Shown piece after piece: positions 1 through 11,339 of a DNA stretch of 64,000 nucleotides. Position 1 is the stretch's first letter. Each line of letters begins with the position of its first letter. Source of the DNA: Pteria penguin (taxonomy: Eukaryota; Mollusca; Bivalvia; Pterioida; Pteriidae). The notes beneath the pieces are model-generated. The model had not been told where the DNA came from and did no database searches. It saw nothing but the letters and a program-made list of their open reading frames with translations. The stretch covers positions 18,092,774 through 18,156,773 of the forward strand of contig CM068590.1 of assembly GCA_035048485.1 (NCBI GenBank), written 5' to 3'. Position numbers and translations under genes: made by a program.

Positions 1-230
1 GTATTGGCACGCTGTGTGATACACGAAAAAAAAAAAATAAATATGAGGCCACTGTCCTTTTTCGAGAAAGTCGTACGTTATCAGTATGCGATACCGTAAA
101 ATCGCAGTCCATCGTTATGTACATGTACTATAATAGCTAAAATCGGTATACAGCATATCTGCATTGTATTGATGTACGACATATCCACTCTGACCCGATA
201 TGCAATGATAACAGCAACCCATCGATATGC
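1..230. other. AT-rich flank, no gene seen
   Basis: No coding potential or recognisable repeat was found here. The reading frames that cross it are artefacts of the adjoining TA microsatellite. Confidence 0.5.
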
Positions 231-231
231 G

Positions 232-338
<107 letters not shown>

Positions 339-1235
339 CTTCATCATAATTACATTCCATTGATATTTGGTAGAATCGGAAAAATTCGATATATGCGTCA
401 TAATCATACGCATCAGTTTGCGACATGCGACTTTATTTCCCTTACTCAAACTGCTACCGCTAGTGCGCAAGTGTTTTACAAACGCTCGTTTTAGATTAAG
501 GTCAACATTTTGTGGGAGATTTTATCTAGCATTATATTAGAATTACTTCTTGCATGATGTAGCAGTTTATTCAATGTCATCTGGGACAATTAATTGTATT
601 TTTGGTAGGTAAAGTTTTGGAAGTATTCGTGGACATATAGTTTCATGAAAAAAGAAAAAGGCGAAACACAAAGCTAACTGAAACAATAATTATACAAAAT
701 TGTTTAAACGTGACTTGGTTTCTAATGTAATAATTCAATATATTGTATGTATTGCAAATACGTAACTGTATATATCCATATCCAAGTTAGCGAGCATGCA
801 CATTTTCGATCGTTGTGTGGCCGTTTGGCCAAAGCGCGTTTTGTTTATCGTAAATATCCCGTTTAAGTCGAAACACGCAATACACAAATCTGAACAATGG
901 ATACTAAATTCTTAAGACGTAACAAAAATTTAAAAACAAATTTGACCCACTTTTCATATTTCTTTAATATTATCTCTGCTAGCAGACAAGGAGACAATTG
1001 TCAAGTAATACCGATCCCGAACTAGATATTCTTTTTGCTAAAGACGTGTCATCCACTCTACTGATAATTGGCAGGTTGTTTTAAAAGACATACATCGACA
1101 GCTCATAATAGTAAAACTATTTCCACAGGTATTAATTTCTCAGATCTCCCGATTAGGTATGCAACATAAAAGAAGTCATTAGTTACACGTCGTAACGAGT
1201 CAAGGTGTAAAACAGCTATTGTTTTACCACCTACA
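339..1235. other. Intergenic, nothing recognised
   Basis: AT-rich unique-looking sequence without a long frame, tRNA-like box or terminal inverted repeat that I can see. Confidence 0.45.
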
Positions 1236-1421
1236 AGCGCGGATCCAGGATTCTTCCCAAAAGGATGGTGGGTTCAAATATTTAGATAAAAAAGTGAAAA
1301 AAATATAATAATAAAGAAAGAAAAATCACCTTAAAATGAATGCATTTCAACTTCTTTCATAAATCATGACATATATTTTGCAAATTCGAAGTGATGGGTT
1401 CCACCCCCGCTAGATCCGCGC
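1236..1421. mobile_element. Short TIR element of the GCGGATC family
   Basis: The left end reads GCGCGGATCCAGG. The right end reads CCCCCGCTAGATCCGCGC, which is its approximate reverse complement, with a G-rich run just inside the left end. The same end sequences recur many times in this window. No coding capacity is present, so this looks like a non-autonomous DNA element (MITE). Superfamily unknown. Confidence 0.55.
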
Positions 1422-2249
1422 ATGACCTTGTATAAAAATATGTCGTTGAGAAAAACTACAGTGGGATGCATGGGATCTGCCCTTTTATTTATCAGATGCA
1501 TTTTTGATCCAGGGAGGTCTCTTTCCAATTCTGTGATGCATATAATCCTCCATTGTAGCAGGAAAGATGATGTATTTGTCTGCAAATATGCCCCTCCCCT
1601 ATCCGAAAATCACACAGTCAGCTCATTTTCATGTTGTGTCTCCAACAGTGCAAGCTACCTTACGATCATAATAGGGCATACAGGCTTCCAGATGACATGG
1701 TATTGTGTCAAAGAAAAGAATTTTAATGATGACGTCATCTATAGAACGTCTTTGACAGGTGTCATGCTTTATGTCGCACAATGCCATTCAAAAATAATTA
1801 CACACACGTTGAAAACTTTATCTACCGCTTTGATGCTTCATAAAATGTACACGGAAAGGCAGGTACGCATCCCCTTTTCCGTTTGTCCTTCATTGGCTCT
1901 TACTTCAGTAAAATTTATACGCCTAAATACGATCTGATATCTATTATTATCACTGGGTTGATAACGCTGCTGGTGGACTGTTAGTTCCCGAGGATGCTCT
2001 CAGTCCAGTTTTCAGTTCCTCTGTACTTACTTCAAATTATCAAATTACTGAGTGATAAAAAGTTAATTTAAAACTGGGGAGTATCTCCCTTATGTATAGC
2101 TCTGTCCTTACATGGGTTTTTTAGCTCTTACTTTTATATCAATTCGGGAATGAGTTTGCTCTTTAAATACCTATATTTTCGATTTCCACATTTTAGGCAT
2201 TGAGCATCACTGTAAAGAAATAGCGTATATGGTGAACTAAATTATTACA
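1422..2249. other. Intergenic, one dubious 171-codon frame
   Basis: A plus-strand frame of 171 codons (1422-1937) begins at the edge of the preceding short element. It has no recognisable domain, no flanking splice signals that I could pair, and a composition like the surrounding DNA, so it is not called as a gene. Confidence 0.4.
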
Positions 2250-2496
2250 CTCTGTAAGAAATCAAGTTCTGGTGAACTTTGATGACGTTTCAGTCACCGA
2301 AACCGTTATTTCCCATAGCCAATCAACGACTCGGCTAGGCACGTGATAGTGACGCAATATGTAACAAACATCTGTTCAAAATCTACCTTGTGGGTCACAC
2401 ACGCTGTGGAAGAGTTAATTTCATTCCTATGAATTTGTAGCCGATCAACTAATTGGCTGAAAATCAGAGTTCACCAAAACATGCCCCCTTACGGAG
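2250..2496. mobile_element. 247-bp TIR element
   Basis: Imperfect terminal inverted repeats of about 34 bp (2250-2283 and 2463-2496) share the core GGTGAACT and the outer CTC-GTAAG; the inner 21 positions match at 18 by eye. No frame lies inside. Best read as a MITE. Confidence 0.5.
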
Positions 2497-2761
2497 TTTC
2501 GCCAGATCTTTATCCGCAATGAGACAAATAGAGAAGCGGAATAAAGATATGGTTTTAATCAGATTGGTGGTGATAGCTGATTTGTTTGTTTAATTCTTGT
2601 TTTTCGTCTTGCAAGATCATTGTACTTATATGTTGACGACATCTGTCTGTTGCAATGCATAGGAATTTAGAACTTTCATCCCAGACAGCGAAGCGATGAG
2701 GAATCTTTTTACCTGCCACATCCACTGTGACACAGCACCTCGGTTTTTATTTTCTCATTTG

Positions 2762-2830
2762 GTGGGACTCGCACCCAAGTCCTTTTGGTCACGAGAGGAG
2801 CATCTAACCGATTAAACTATGCCGACCTGA
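2762..2830 (-). repeat. tRNA-like SINE head, degenerate
   Basis: On the minus strand a box-A-like segment (GTTTAATCGGTTAGATG) and a box-B-like segment (GGTGCGAGTCCC) are spaced as in a tRNA. The 3' body is not recognisable. Probably an old tRNA-derived SINE rather than a working tRNA gene, because the acceptor stem does not pair well. Confidence 0.4.
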
Positions 2831-3815
2831 TGATTTTTGAACACACTTAGACTGGCAATGCCTGTCTAGATCTTGAAATCTCAGCGCAGTGATAGTAAGC
2901 AAGACCAAGAACTCCAGTCTAGAAAATACTTGAGTATGGCGCTGTGTAATAGATATGTAACAAGTTATGAAATTTTAAAAAAGGAAACAAATTGTTATTG
3001 TTATAATCAGTGTTTTGAAAACATTCAAGGTCGAAACTCTGTATTTTGCAGAACCTCCTGCAATGCCACGGCCATTTCCCTTTTTCTAAAGAGTAGTTGA
3101 TCCATCTTGTATCATATTATTCTAGTTATATTTTGGAAAGGAATTTTCTATTGAAAATTCTAAACAAGAGAACCTGATCTAGGTTATCTATACATCAGGT
3201 GCATTGTGTTGCACATTCTTCAAGAATATTGAGATGCTGTGAGCCCAAAAACTTGTTTGACTGCATAGTATAAAACGTCGCATTACACGGCTCGATGGAT
3301 CAGTGTGTCACGTGCCCTTGCTATGCCGGTGCGAATCTACGCCCAGCTATAAAAAGTTTTCGCGGAGGAGATGTTTTGAAAAGCTGTATGTTCAGTTTAT
3401 AAATAATGCAATCAAAGGCTTCAAAGATCAGATATCGATAGGGGGTAATTGTCGTAACCAATATATACGGTAGGGTAGTTACATGAAACCACCTATTACA
3501 TTTGAATCTTTGTAGCGCATACTGACGTAGTTTTCGTACCTTCTTTGACCTTAATGCAGTCAAGGGAAAGAATTTTTTGTTTTATGTTAAAAAGAAGAAT
3601 CAGATAATCCAAGTTTGGTTTAAGAATACGTATGCAGTCTGGTTGACAACAAAATGAAAGGGAGACGAACAAAGTATGGGACACAGAGAAAATTGTGATT
3701 CATTTCGTCTATGTTTTATCGAAATTGAAATCAGAGGTATGTTATTCTGTCTTGTCTCTGTTTGTGGACAGTTTTAACAACTATTCTACAATACATGCAA
3801 TGTGTTGTCATATTT
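2831..3815. other. Intergenic, nothing recognised
   Basis: AT-rich sequence. Small frames here lack splice context and recognisable domains. Confidence 0.4.
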
Positions 3816-4014
3816 CATTTGAGTGTGGGGGCAGGCTTGGTGTAGAGTGGTTAAGCGCTTGGCTTGCGGCGCCGACGATCCGGGTTCGATTCCCAGGTTG
3901 CGCCACTATGTTTAAGAGGTTGGTTACCTCCTTCTTCCATGTCGCGATATAACTGAAAAATTGTTGAAAGCGACGTAAAACACCAGTCAACCAACCAACC
4001 AACATTTGAGTGTG
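3816..4014 (+). mobile_element. SINE type 2 (CCAA-tailed) with 12-bp TSD
   Basis: A tRNA-derived head contains TAGAGTGGTTAAGCGC (box A region) and GGTTCGATTCC (box B). It is followed by a body ending GCGACGTAAAACACC and a (CCAA)n tail. The 12-bp target-site duplication CATTTGAGTGTG flanks it at 3816-3827 and 4003-4014. It is therefore a complete, fairly young retroposed copy. Pol III transcription is expected from the boxes, which is family knowledge and not shown here. Confidence 0.92.
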
Positions 4015-5739
4015 AGTGACTTTTTACTATCATTTATGACCTTATCACCTTGACCTTCACGTTTGACCTACATTACAATAAAAACTTTTGATGTCTCGGG
4101 GGCTTTTTTTATTTCTTCTCCAGCTTGCCACATTTATTTGCACTCTCTCCTGACGTGCTGCTCGTGCGGTTTTCAAGACACGTCCTCCCAAACAGTAGCG
4201 TTTAGTTTCTTTGTTTGAGTTATTAAATGGATTTCAATGAATGTGGTTAAAGAAATATATAAGACATATTTGCTTACTTTCTCGTTGGTTAAACAGGGTG
4301 GATTACATTAAGTAAAATATACTACGACGGATTTTAAAAACTAGGTTTAACGCCCCCGTATTTGGATGAAGTACAGAAGCAACACCGTTGAAATCTTTTT
4401 TAAAAATAGTTTTTGCATAAGAATTTCTAGATCTCTAGATAATGATATTTTAATACCGTGGTGTAACAGGCGCCGCCCTTGTGTAGGAGGCGATCACTAT
4501 GAGATCACTTATAAAGGAGGCAACCACTTGATGTTAAGGCCTCGCAATGTAGGAAAAAATTAATTTCCGTTTTCGTACTAACCCACCCTCTTTCATTTAC
4601 TCTAACTTACATGGATATGTGGAAAAATAAATAATCCGGCCTTGAATATTGGGCAAATATAAATTACAGCTCTGAAAATAGGCCAAAAAGGGGGGAGGGG
4701 CTTACAAAAGTCTTCTCCTCCCCCACATGAAAATCAAATGGTTGCTCCTTCACGGCGTGATCCTTCAAAACAAAGGCAACAAAACACATTTATACATGCT
4801 ACCCACGCTCCATCTTTGCTCTATTGTTTAAGAATTTTTATCATTTTACATCACGTAAGAATTATGCAACAACAGAGAACGAGAATTATGATAGATAGAT
4901 TTACCGCCTCCATAACATTTTCCGTATACATTATGTATACATGTATGTTGCACATGAAAATGACGTTCCATAACACCCCCTTCCTTAAAACGATTTCTTT
5001 TTCTGAAAAATTCATGCAATATTTATGCAACAATATGATCGAGACTTTGCCGCCTCCGCTTTGTTGTCTAATTTGAAGGTGATCATTTGATTTATTCATA
5101 GCCTCTCAAGTATAATGTTTTGTAGAATATGTTAAACTTGCATTGACGGATCATTAACCAAGAGCGCATATATATCAGAAAATTGTGAATAATATCTGAA
5201 ATTAACTTTTGAGCTTTAGTATTGGATATGGAGAATGAGCAAGACGCTCTATGAATAGCTGGATGTTTATTCTAGATTTTATCAAAATAATCGAGCCTTA
5301 TCTATCAGGATTTATTTATTTTACAGGCAAACAAGGGCCAAGCTTGTGACCTCTTCAAAACGTAAGTATGTTGTTGATTTCAAAATGATATACAACGTAT
5401 TCACTTTGCCATTAATCCTCAAATTTGTAATCGTAAAAGTGCGCTTCTGTTTCTTGAATTTACAAACTGTCCCACTTTCACATTTACTTATGTATTTAAC
5501 AATTAAATAATGATACATTTGTGTCCTCGGCGTCCGAAATCGGTCATTTCGTAATAAAGAGTTATCTGCCCTTTGAGCAGGTATCTGATGTAGAATAACA
5601 GTGACGTAAACAAGTTCCATGGAAACTCATGAAAAATGAAAGGAAAGAACGGCACACAAATCACGTTTCTATAGATATTTTATGACGTCACAATGATTTT
5701 GACGTTTTAAAAATATACCAACATAAATGCAATCTCACC
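4015..5739. other. Intergenic, nothing recognised
   Basis: No gene found. Small frames at 4738-5099 on both strands overlap each other and look like chance frames. Short GGAGGCNA repeats near 4480-4530 have no clear meaning. Confidence 0.4.
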
Positions 5740-5917
5740 TACAGAGGGCGTCAAGGTACTCTCCACTTTTTCTCTCTTTCCTTTCAAAAGGTTAATGGAT
5801 GTTTAAAATCTGTTATACCATTAAATGGGATTTTCCCCAGTTTTACAGGAATCTTGTAAAACAGCTTCAATCATATAACAGATTGGAAAAGCTTAGAGTA
5901 GCGTAGCGCCCTCTGTA
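5740..5917. mobile_element. 174-bp TA-flanked MITE
   Basis: The element begins CAGAGGGCG and ends CGCCCTCTG, and is flanked by TA on both sides (5740-5741, 5916-5917). TA duplication with short inverted ends is the pattern of Tc1/mariner-type non-autonomous elements. It holds no coding frame and contains an internal palindrome-like AAGATTCCTGTAAAAC segment. Confidence 0.7.
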
Positions 5918-6095
5918 TGAGAGATGGACCACAGTAATTGGCGGCGAACCCCATTCTACCATTCCCTTGATGAAAGGGGACGTTTGCTAATACGCTGTAT
6001 ACTTGACGTGAATGTAGTTTGACGGCGCTGATAAGCCACAGCCCTTATAACTCCCGATCTGTCTGTCAAGTAATCATCTTACTTCAGTTTCCCAT

Positions 6096-6860
6096 GTATC
6101 AAAGTCGGTGTGGCCTACTGTCCGCGCCACTCACTCTGGAAACTGGAAAATCTGGATTTTCAGTTATTCATCTTCAGAATAATTTCAAAAAGGAAAAACC
6201 ATTCGATAGATTTTGTTTAGTCGTAACTTTTGGTGTATGCTATATGTTTGTATAAAGAAGCGTTCATATTTTATAGAAAAGAATCAATTTTAGATAGGGC
6301 GATTTCCATGTTAAATTGTGACGTGACGTCGCCAAGTTTCCCATAGTCTCAATGTTAAACATCGGCGACGTCACGTCAAAATTAACATAGAAAACGCCCT
6401 ATCGAAAATGATTTTTCCCTATAAAATACGAATGCTTCTTCGTAGAAACATAAAACATACACCAAAAGTTACGACTAAACAAGATCTGTCGATTGATATT
6501 ATTTTTGTAAAACTATTTTAAAGATAAATAAGTGAAAATCCAGATTTTTCGGTTTAGAAAGTGAGTGGCGCGGACAGTATTGGATAAAGTGCTTGGCTCG
6601 TGGTCGATGGGTCCCGGGTTCGACTCCCGCCCAGGGCACACCGGTGTTCTGTCTTTCGGTTGAAACAGTAAAAACCGAGGCCCCGTGTCACGGTAGGATT
6701 GGCACGTAAAAGATCCCTCACTTCTTCGGGAGGGTCCGTTGCTAAGGTCTAAATTTGGATACAATGCATCAGGCAGATGCCGTCACCATATACGTGAAAT
6801 AATCGTGGAGTGACGTAAAACAATAATCAATCAATCAATTAATCAATCTCTGGTATCAAA
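6096..6860 (+). mobile_element. SINE type 1, split by a foldback element
   Basis: This tRNA-headed SINE starts near 6104 (TCGGTGTGGCCTA). It is interrupted after 12-14 bases by the element at 6118-6577 and then resumes TATTGGATAAAGTGC with box B GGTTCGACTCC. It runs on to a (TCAA)n tail near 6848. GTATCAAA occurs at 6096-6103 and again at 6853-6860 as a target-site duplication. The order of events is clear: SINE first, foldback second. Confidence 0.88.
6118..6577. mobile_element. 460-bp foldback element nested in a SINE
   Basis: The whole element is a long inverted repeat. It begins CTGTCCGCGCCACTCACT and ends AGTGAGTGGCGCGGACAG, and the two arms of roughly 215 bp pair along their length around a short centre near 6330-6360. 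TA flanks each end, which matches a TA target duplication of the Tc1/mariner type. It does not code for a transposase. A transcript through it would fold into one long hairpin. Confidence 0.88.
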
Positions 6861-7014
6861 TAAGCCCAGGGTATGGATATAATTATTGAAAGACCCACTA
6901 ATAACGCAGTTGCATAATCGTGTTGGTAAATCAAACTTGGGTAAAATTGATATTTCCAAGGGGCGGAAATATTTCACCTCTATATAAATGAATTGATATC
7001 TTATACTACCTGCT

Positions 7015-7311
7015 TTGTTGTTCAATAAAGCCGGCGTGGCCTAGTGGTATCGCGATCGGGAGGCCGGGGTTCGAGTCCCGCTCTGGTCATGCCGGTGTCC
7101 TGTCTTTCGGATGAGACAGTAAAAACCGAGGCCCCGTGTCGTGGTATGCATGGCACGTTAAAGATCCCTCACTGCTTCGGGTGGGTCTGTTGCAAAGGTC
7201 AAAATTTGTATGCCCCGCATTAGACAGATGCCGTCACCTTATACGTGAAATATTCGTGGTGTGACGTAAAACAAAAATCAATCAGTCAATTAAATCAATT
7301 GTTGTTCAATA
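7015..7311 (+). mobile_element. SINE type 1 with 13-bp TSD
   Basis: Complete copy with the head GCCGGCGTGGCCTAGTGG, box B GGTTCGAGTCC, the conserved body motif AAAGATCCCTCACTGCTTCG, and a TCAATCAGTCAATT tail. TTGTTGTTCAATA occurs at 7015-7027 and 7299-7311 as the target duplication. Confidence 0.93.
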
Positions 7312-7774
7312 CAAAAGTACTAATGTCATGTCAATGTGGCACCCAGAGAATTGTATCGAGCTTTTGTTTGACTGTCCGTCTCAAATGGCTAAGACGTACA
7401 GACGGAACCGAAACACTTCACACAATCATGTAGGATGAATATGGAATGAAATTATTTAAGGGTCACAGTCCAACACCATCAGAACAAGAATAAAAAAAAG
7501 ACGAATTCATATTAATGTTGTATAGATAACAGTACACCTTGTCGTATGTTTTTCCGTTAGCTTGGAAACTAGACATTAGACGTGTCAAGGATAGACGAAA
7601 TGCGCTGAAGGTCACTAGCTACTTTTTATTGAAATTCAGGAAGCTGTAAACCAAGTTAAAATTTGGCGCATGAATATAGAGTGCCGCCACAATATAAATG
7701 ACCCAAAGGAAACGAACAATAAACAATTCTGTATATTCCTTCAGTATTTTCGATTTTCACTTAGTCCGTTACAT
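7312..7774. other. Intergenic, nothing recognised
   Basis: No gene, repeat or signal recognised. Confidence 0.4.
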
Positions 7775-8012
7775 TCAATGTAAAATACGAAAGTAACTGG
7801 TGTCACATGACTATGGCACTAACAGCAATGTATCACAGTGGACATTCACGGACCCCTGAAATTCAGAGGTGAGACCAGGTGCCCGGGAGGTGGAAGCGAG
7901 TCCTGTTTGGCTAGCCACACCCGATGCAAATGCCCTTACATACAGGCCGAACATATAATTCAGCACTGTATGTATCCATGAATGTGAACAAACACTGTGT
8001 AGCAATGCCATA
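7775..8012 (+). repeat. Dispersed repeat copy 1
   Basis: About 240 bp, matched by a direct-orientation copy at 9641-9846. Shared segments include AAAGTAACTGGTGTC, ACTATGGCACTAACA, CAGGTGCCCGGGAGG and AATTCAGCACTGT. The second copy lacks roughly 35 bp present here. Element type unknown. Confidence 0.75.
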
Positions 8013-8696
8013 GCTACAAAAAATCAGGAAAAAGTGTATAATAACGCATGAAAGTTATCAGACCCAGGGACATGGAATGTGAACAATAATCTAATAACTT
8101 TTTTTTCAATTCCCGTTGATTCTCTCTGTAGGTTTGGATCTGAGATTTCGGACTAATTCTTGCTCATTTTAACCCTCTGCCAAATCTTACCCAATACTTT
8201 TAACACTCGATTTATAAATCAATACAAAAGTACACCTTCCTTTGACTTGTAAAATTCATTCCATTCAATGTATTCCTACACGTTTTATTGGTTTATGTAT
8301 GACCAATTTGATTGAAATGCTCTCTTTTCTAGCCGAATTCGTTTACATAGAAAACAATTTCAGACGATAGTGTAAACATCTTTTTTTTTACTGTGGATTT
8401 AGAGCGACACAAGCAATTGGTTTTAGCTTTTGCCTTAATGCTCCCGTTTTCCATTTGAAGAAATTAACAAATGGTGTATCTATTCAATTTGGCAGACATG
8501 AAAAAGCTGTGAAAATAATCCTGAAATGAGATTGAAATTGAATCTGATATCCACTTTCTATTTTCATTGTAATAATTCAATAGAAATGAAATGAGCTGTA
8601 GATATAAGTGTGGCAGTGTTTGATGTTTGTTTTGAAAGTTGAAAAGAATGTTGAAGTTGGAGAGATGCGTCGGGATTGTGACAGATGTTTCTGACA
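8013..8696. other. Intergenic, nothing recognised
   Basis: AT-rich DNA. The overlapping minus-strand frames at 8464-8761 run into the palindrome and are not supported as genes. Confidence 0.4.
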
Positions 8697-8808
8697 TAAG
8701 TGTCTTTTTCTAACTTTAAAGTTTTGTTATTTAAAGTGAGCACATGACTATCGATAGTCATGTGCTCATTTTAAATAACAAAAATTTAAAGTTAGAAAAA
8801 GACATAAG
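8697..8808. mobile_element. 104-bp near-perfect palindrome, TAAG TSD
   Basis: Positions 8701-8804 fold back on themselves around the central ATCGAT with only two mismatched pairs. The ends are TGTC and GACA, and the tetranucleotide TAAG lies immediately outside both ends, as a target duplication would. An ungapped relative lies at 56270-56369, with the same ends and the same CACATGAC core. I infer a miniature transposable palindrome family. It has no coding capacity. Confidence 0.85.
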
Positions 8809-8849
8809 TAATCATCGAAAATTTCGGAAACCTGATGACACTTGGGCGC

Positions 8850-9076
8850 CAGTTGTTCGAAACTATAATTACTTGTTAAGCTAACCTGCGGTGGTTAAAT
8901 TTTGAAAGACAATTACTTTAATTCATAAGAAATTCTGTATAAAATCTAAATTACCTTACATACCAATACATAGGTTATGATTTAAAGCCTTCTTATTTCA
9001 AAGATATATTTCAAAGCAGTTAGATGAAATATACCCATTGGTTAGCTTAACCAGGGATTAAAGTTTAGTGCAACTG
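8850..9076. mobile_element. 227-bp TIR element
   Basis: A left end CAGTTG... running to TTAAGCTAACC (8850-8886) is mirrored by GGTTAGCTTAA...CAACTG (9040-9076), about 37 bp each and imperfect. The interior is AT-rich and non-coding. Read as a MITE. Confidence 0.6.
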
Positions 9077-9640
9077 TTCCAGATCTCTTCCAAACTATGT
9101 TCAACTCCCGAAATCAGTCCAGATTAGCTATCCTGATAATTTCTACTTCCTGTGACGTAGTATTTTAACGCGGTTTACTGGAATGTCGAAAGTTCAAACC
9201 CCAGCCAAGTCAATGTTCAGTTCATATCCATGTTCGAGTGCTCCAATATGAGCCGAAGCATACGTACAGGACAAACACTTTATAATTCCTTGTTTGTACC
9301 AGTTTTAGCTCACCTTAATGAAGTTGAGATGAGCTTATGCTATTACCCCAGGGCGTCCGCGTCCCCATCAGCATCTGCGACCGGTTAGGTACTTTGGGGT
9401 AGCTCAGAATTGGACGAAGGACTTATGCCAGAGTGATCAAACTTGCGTATGTGGTTCATTTCAAGATACCGAAATGGACAAATGAATCAGATTTTACCCA
9501 CTTTTACCGCTTCAGTGATTCGATTAAGAAGTGGGAAGCCCAGTGTTGGGCAAATTCTTCTCTGTCCTCTGTAACCATTCGAGTAAATTTGATTTTGAAC
9601 GGACTATTCTACGGCATTTTTCAAAGTAATATGTTATGCT
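9077..9640. other. Intergenic with a repeat fragment
   Basis: A stretch at about 9305-9400 (TTTTAGCTCACCTT onward) resembles the end of the GCTCACCTGAG element seen in full at 41161-42728. The remainder is unassigned. Confidence 0.35.
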
Positions 9641-9846
9641 ATAAAATGTAAAATGCGAAAGTAACTGGTGTCCCATGACTATGGCACTAACAACAATGTA
9701 AGAACAGGTGCCCGGGAGGAGTGATCGTTTCCTGTTTGGATAGCCACACCCACCATGAATGCCCTTACATACAAACGAAACAAATGTAATTCAGCACTGT
9801 GTATATACATGAATGTGAAAAAACCCTGTGTAGAAGTGCCACGGCC
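9641..9846 (+). repeat. Dispersed repeat copy 2
   Basis: Direct-orientation relative of 7775-8012 with an internal deletion after ACAATGTA. Flanks are unrelated, so these are two insertions rather than a local duplication. Confidence 0.72.
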
Positions 9847-11339
9847 ATATTAAGTACAAAGGCAACTCACAGCAATAGAAAGTCAAATGTTGTCGTCGAG
9901 ATCACCTATGTACTCTTTGATTACCCAGTGTTCTACGATAGGATATATAATCAGGGCCCTGCAGAAATGGTATTGCAACATAATATAAAATTATAAACAG
10001 CATCACAAATAAAACTCTACATACTGACTATGGAAGCGTTACTCGTGCATTCAATAAATAAATTCAGAAACAATAGCTTTGTCCATGTGCAATAAGGCTT
10101 CGAAAAAATGCATTTACATGGACATTGAAACCAACCCATTGAAATAAAACGTTATCCACGTCACTTCTGATATAGGTTGCGGTCTTTTATGGCATCTTGT
10201 TTGTCATCATGAAAGACACGATATAATACGTATATCCTTTGTAACAATAGTATCTTACTACTTTAGTCGTCTCACCTCACGATATGGGGTCAGACAAGGC
10301 TCTTGACGCCCTCGTTGATTTAATAGTATCAAGATCAGTTAGGTTTCGTATTGTCACGTTACATGTACTTCAAATGTGTACGTATATAACAGTTAGTCTA
10401 TATGATTCTTATTGACAATCCAACCTATTAAGTGGGGATACATCGTGGGGATTCATTCACAAACGCTGAGATGATCCAGGCAAGTGACTTTGTATAGGGT
10501 GTTCCTCTCGGGATTTATCTGCAATTTCTAAGCCGGTAAAATATTTTCGATCTTTTGTGTATAATAGTACTAGTATTGCCAAATGTGAGAAAATGGTTAA
10601 AATATTTCGTCAATATGTTCTCCAAAGAATTCCAAATCTGATATTCATATATTTAATATAAAATTAGAACTATATGACTGGAAATTTGCATTACAGCTTA
10701 CGATAAGACCAAAGTCATACCACAATACATTTGGAATGGTTCGGACCTCTTCTCATTAAAGAATCGGGCATTGTGTAAAACTCGAAGCGGACACGTATAA
10801 CTTGTGATCCGCATCAGGGATTGCGCATGTCGGAAATTAAAAGTACTAGGTTTTTCATCAGTGTGACATGTTAAAGATCTATACATTCCCTTGTAAGTAA
10901 GAACTACGACGATGCCTTTAATTAAATTTCGCACGCATCAACGTCATATAGCTCGCCCTGGCAAATATGGCGTAACATTGACTTTTTAGAATTCAAGGTT
11001 TCACTGAATACTAAGCCCATACGTAATTATATCAAATGATAAGTGTCGGTAGTCAAGTTAAAAATTTGATTATTAGATCACCTTGTGGGTTTGAAGAGGG
11101 CCATAAATAACTCCATGAGGCAGATCTGCAGTATTCACAAAATCACGTGACAGAACGCGAAAAGGTAAAGGCGAAATTCAGCACTCGCAAATAGTAAGCT
11201 TTTCCTGCAGTGATAAAACCCCACAAAATGACGTCATGAGTGTGACGTTCTATTTCATGACCTCTTCATACAGTTTCGAATGTACATACTTACTGAAGGT
11301 GGATTATAACCCCCACCTTACCCGGTATCAAACTTTGCG
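9847..11339. other. Intergenic, nothing recognised
   Basis: No gene or clear repeat found. Short frames lack supporting context. Confidence 0.4.

Noticed and set aside
1422..1937. 171-codon open frame as a gene
   Set aside because: No recognisable domain, no paired splice sites, and it starts at the edge of a short transposable element. A frame of this length can occur by chance in 64 kb read in six frames.
7030..7100. tRNA gene
   Set aside because: A and B boxes are present, but the sequence continues into the conserved SINE body and is flanked by a target duplication. The same holds for the other tRNA-like hits in the window.
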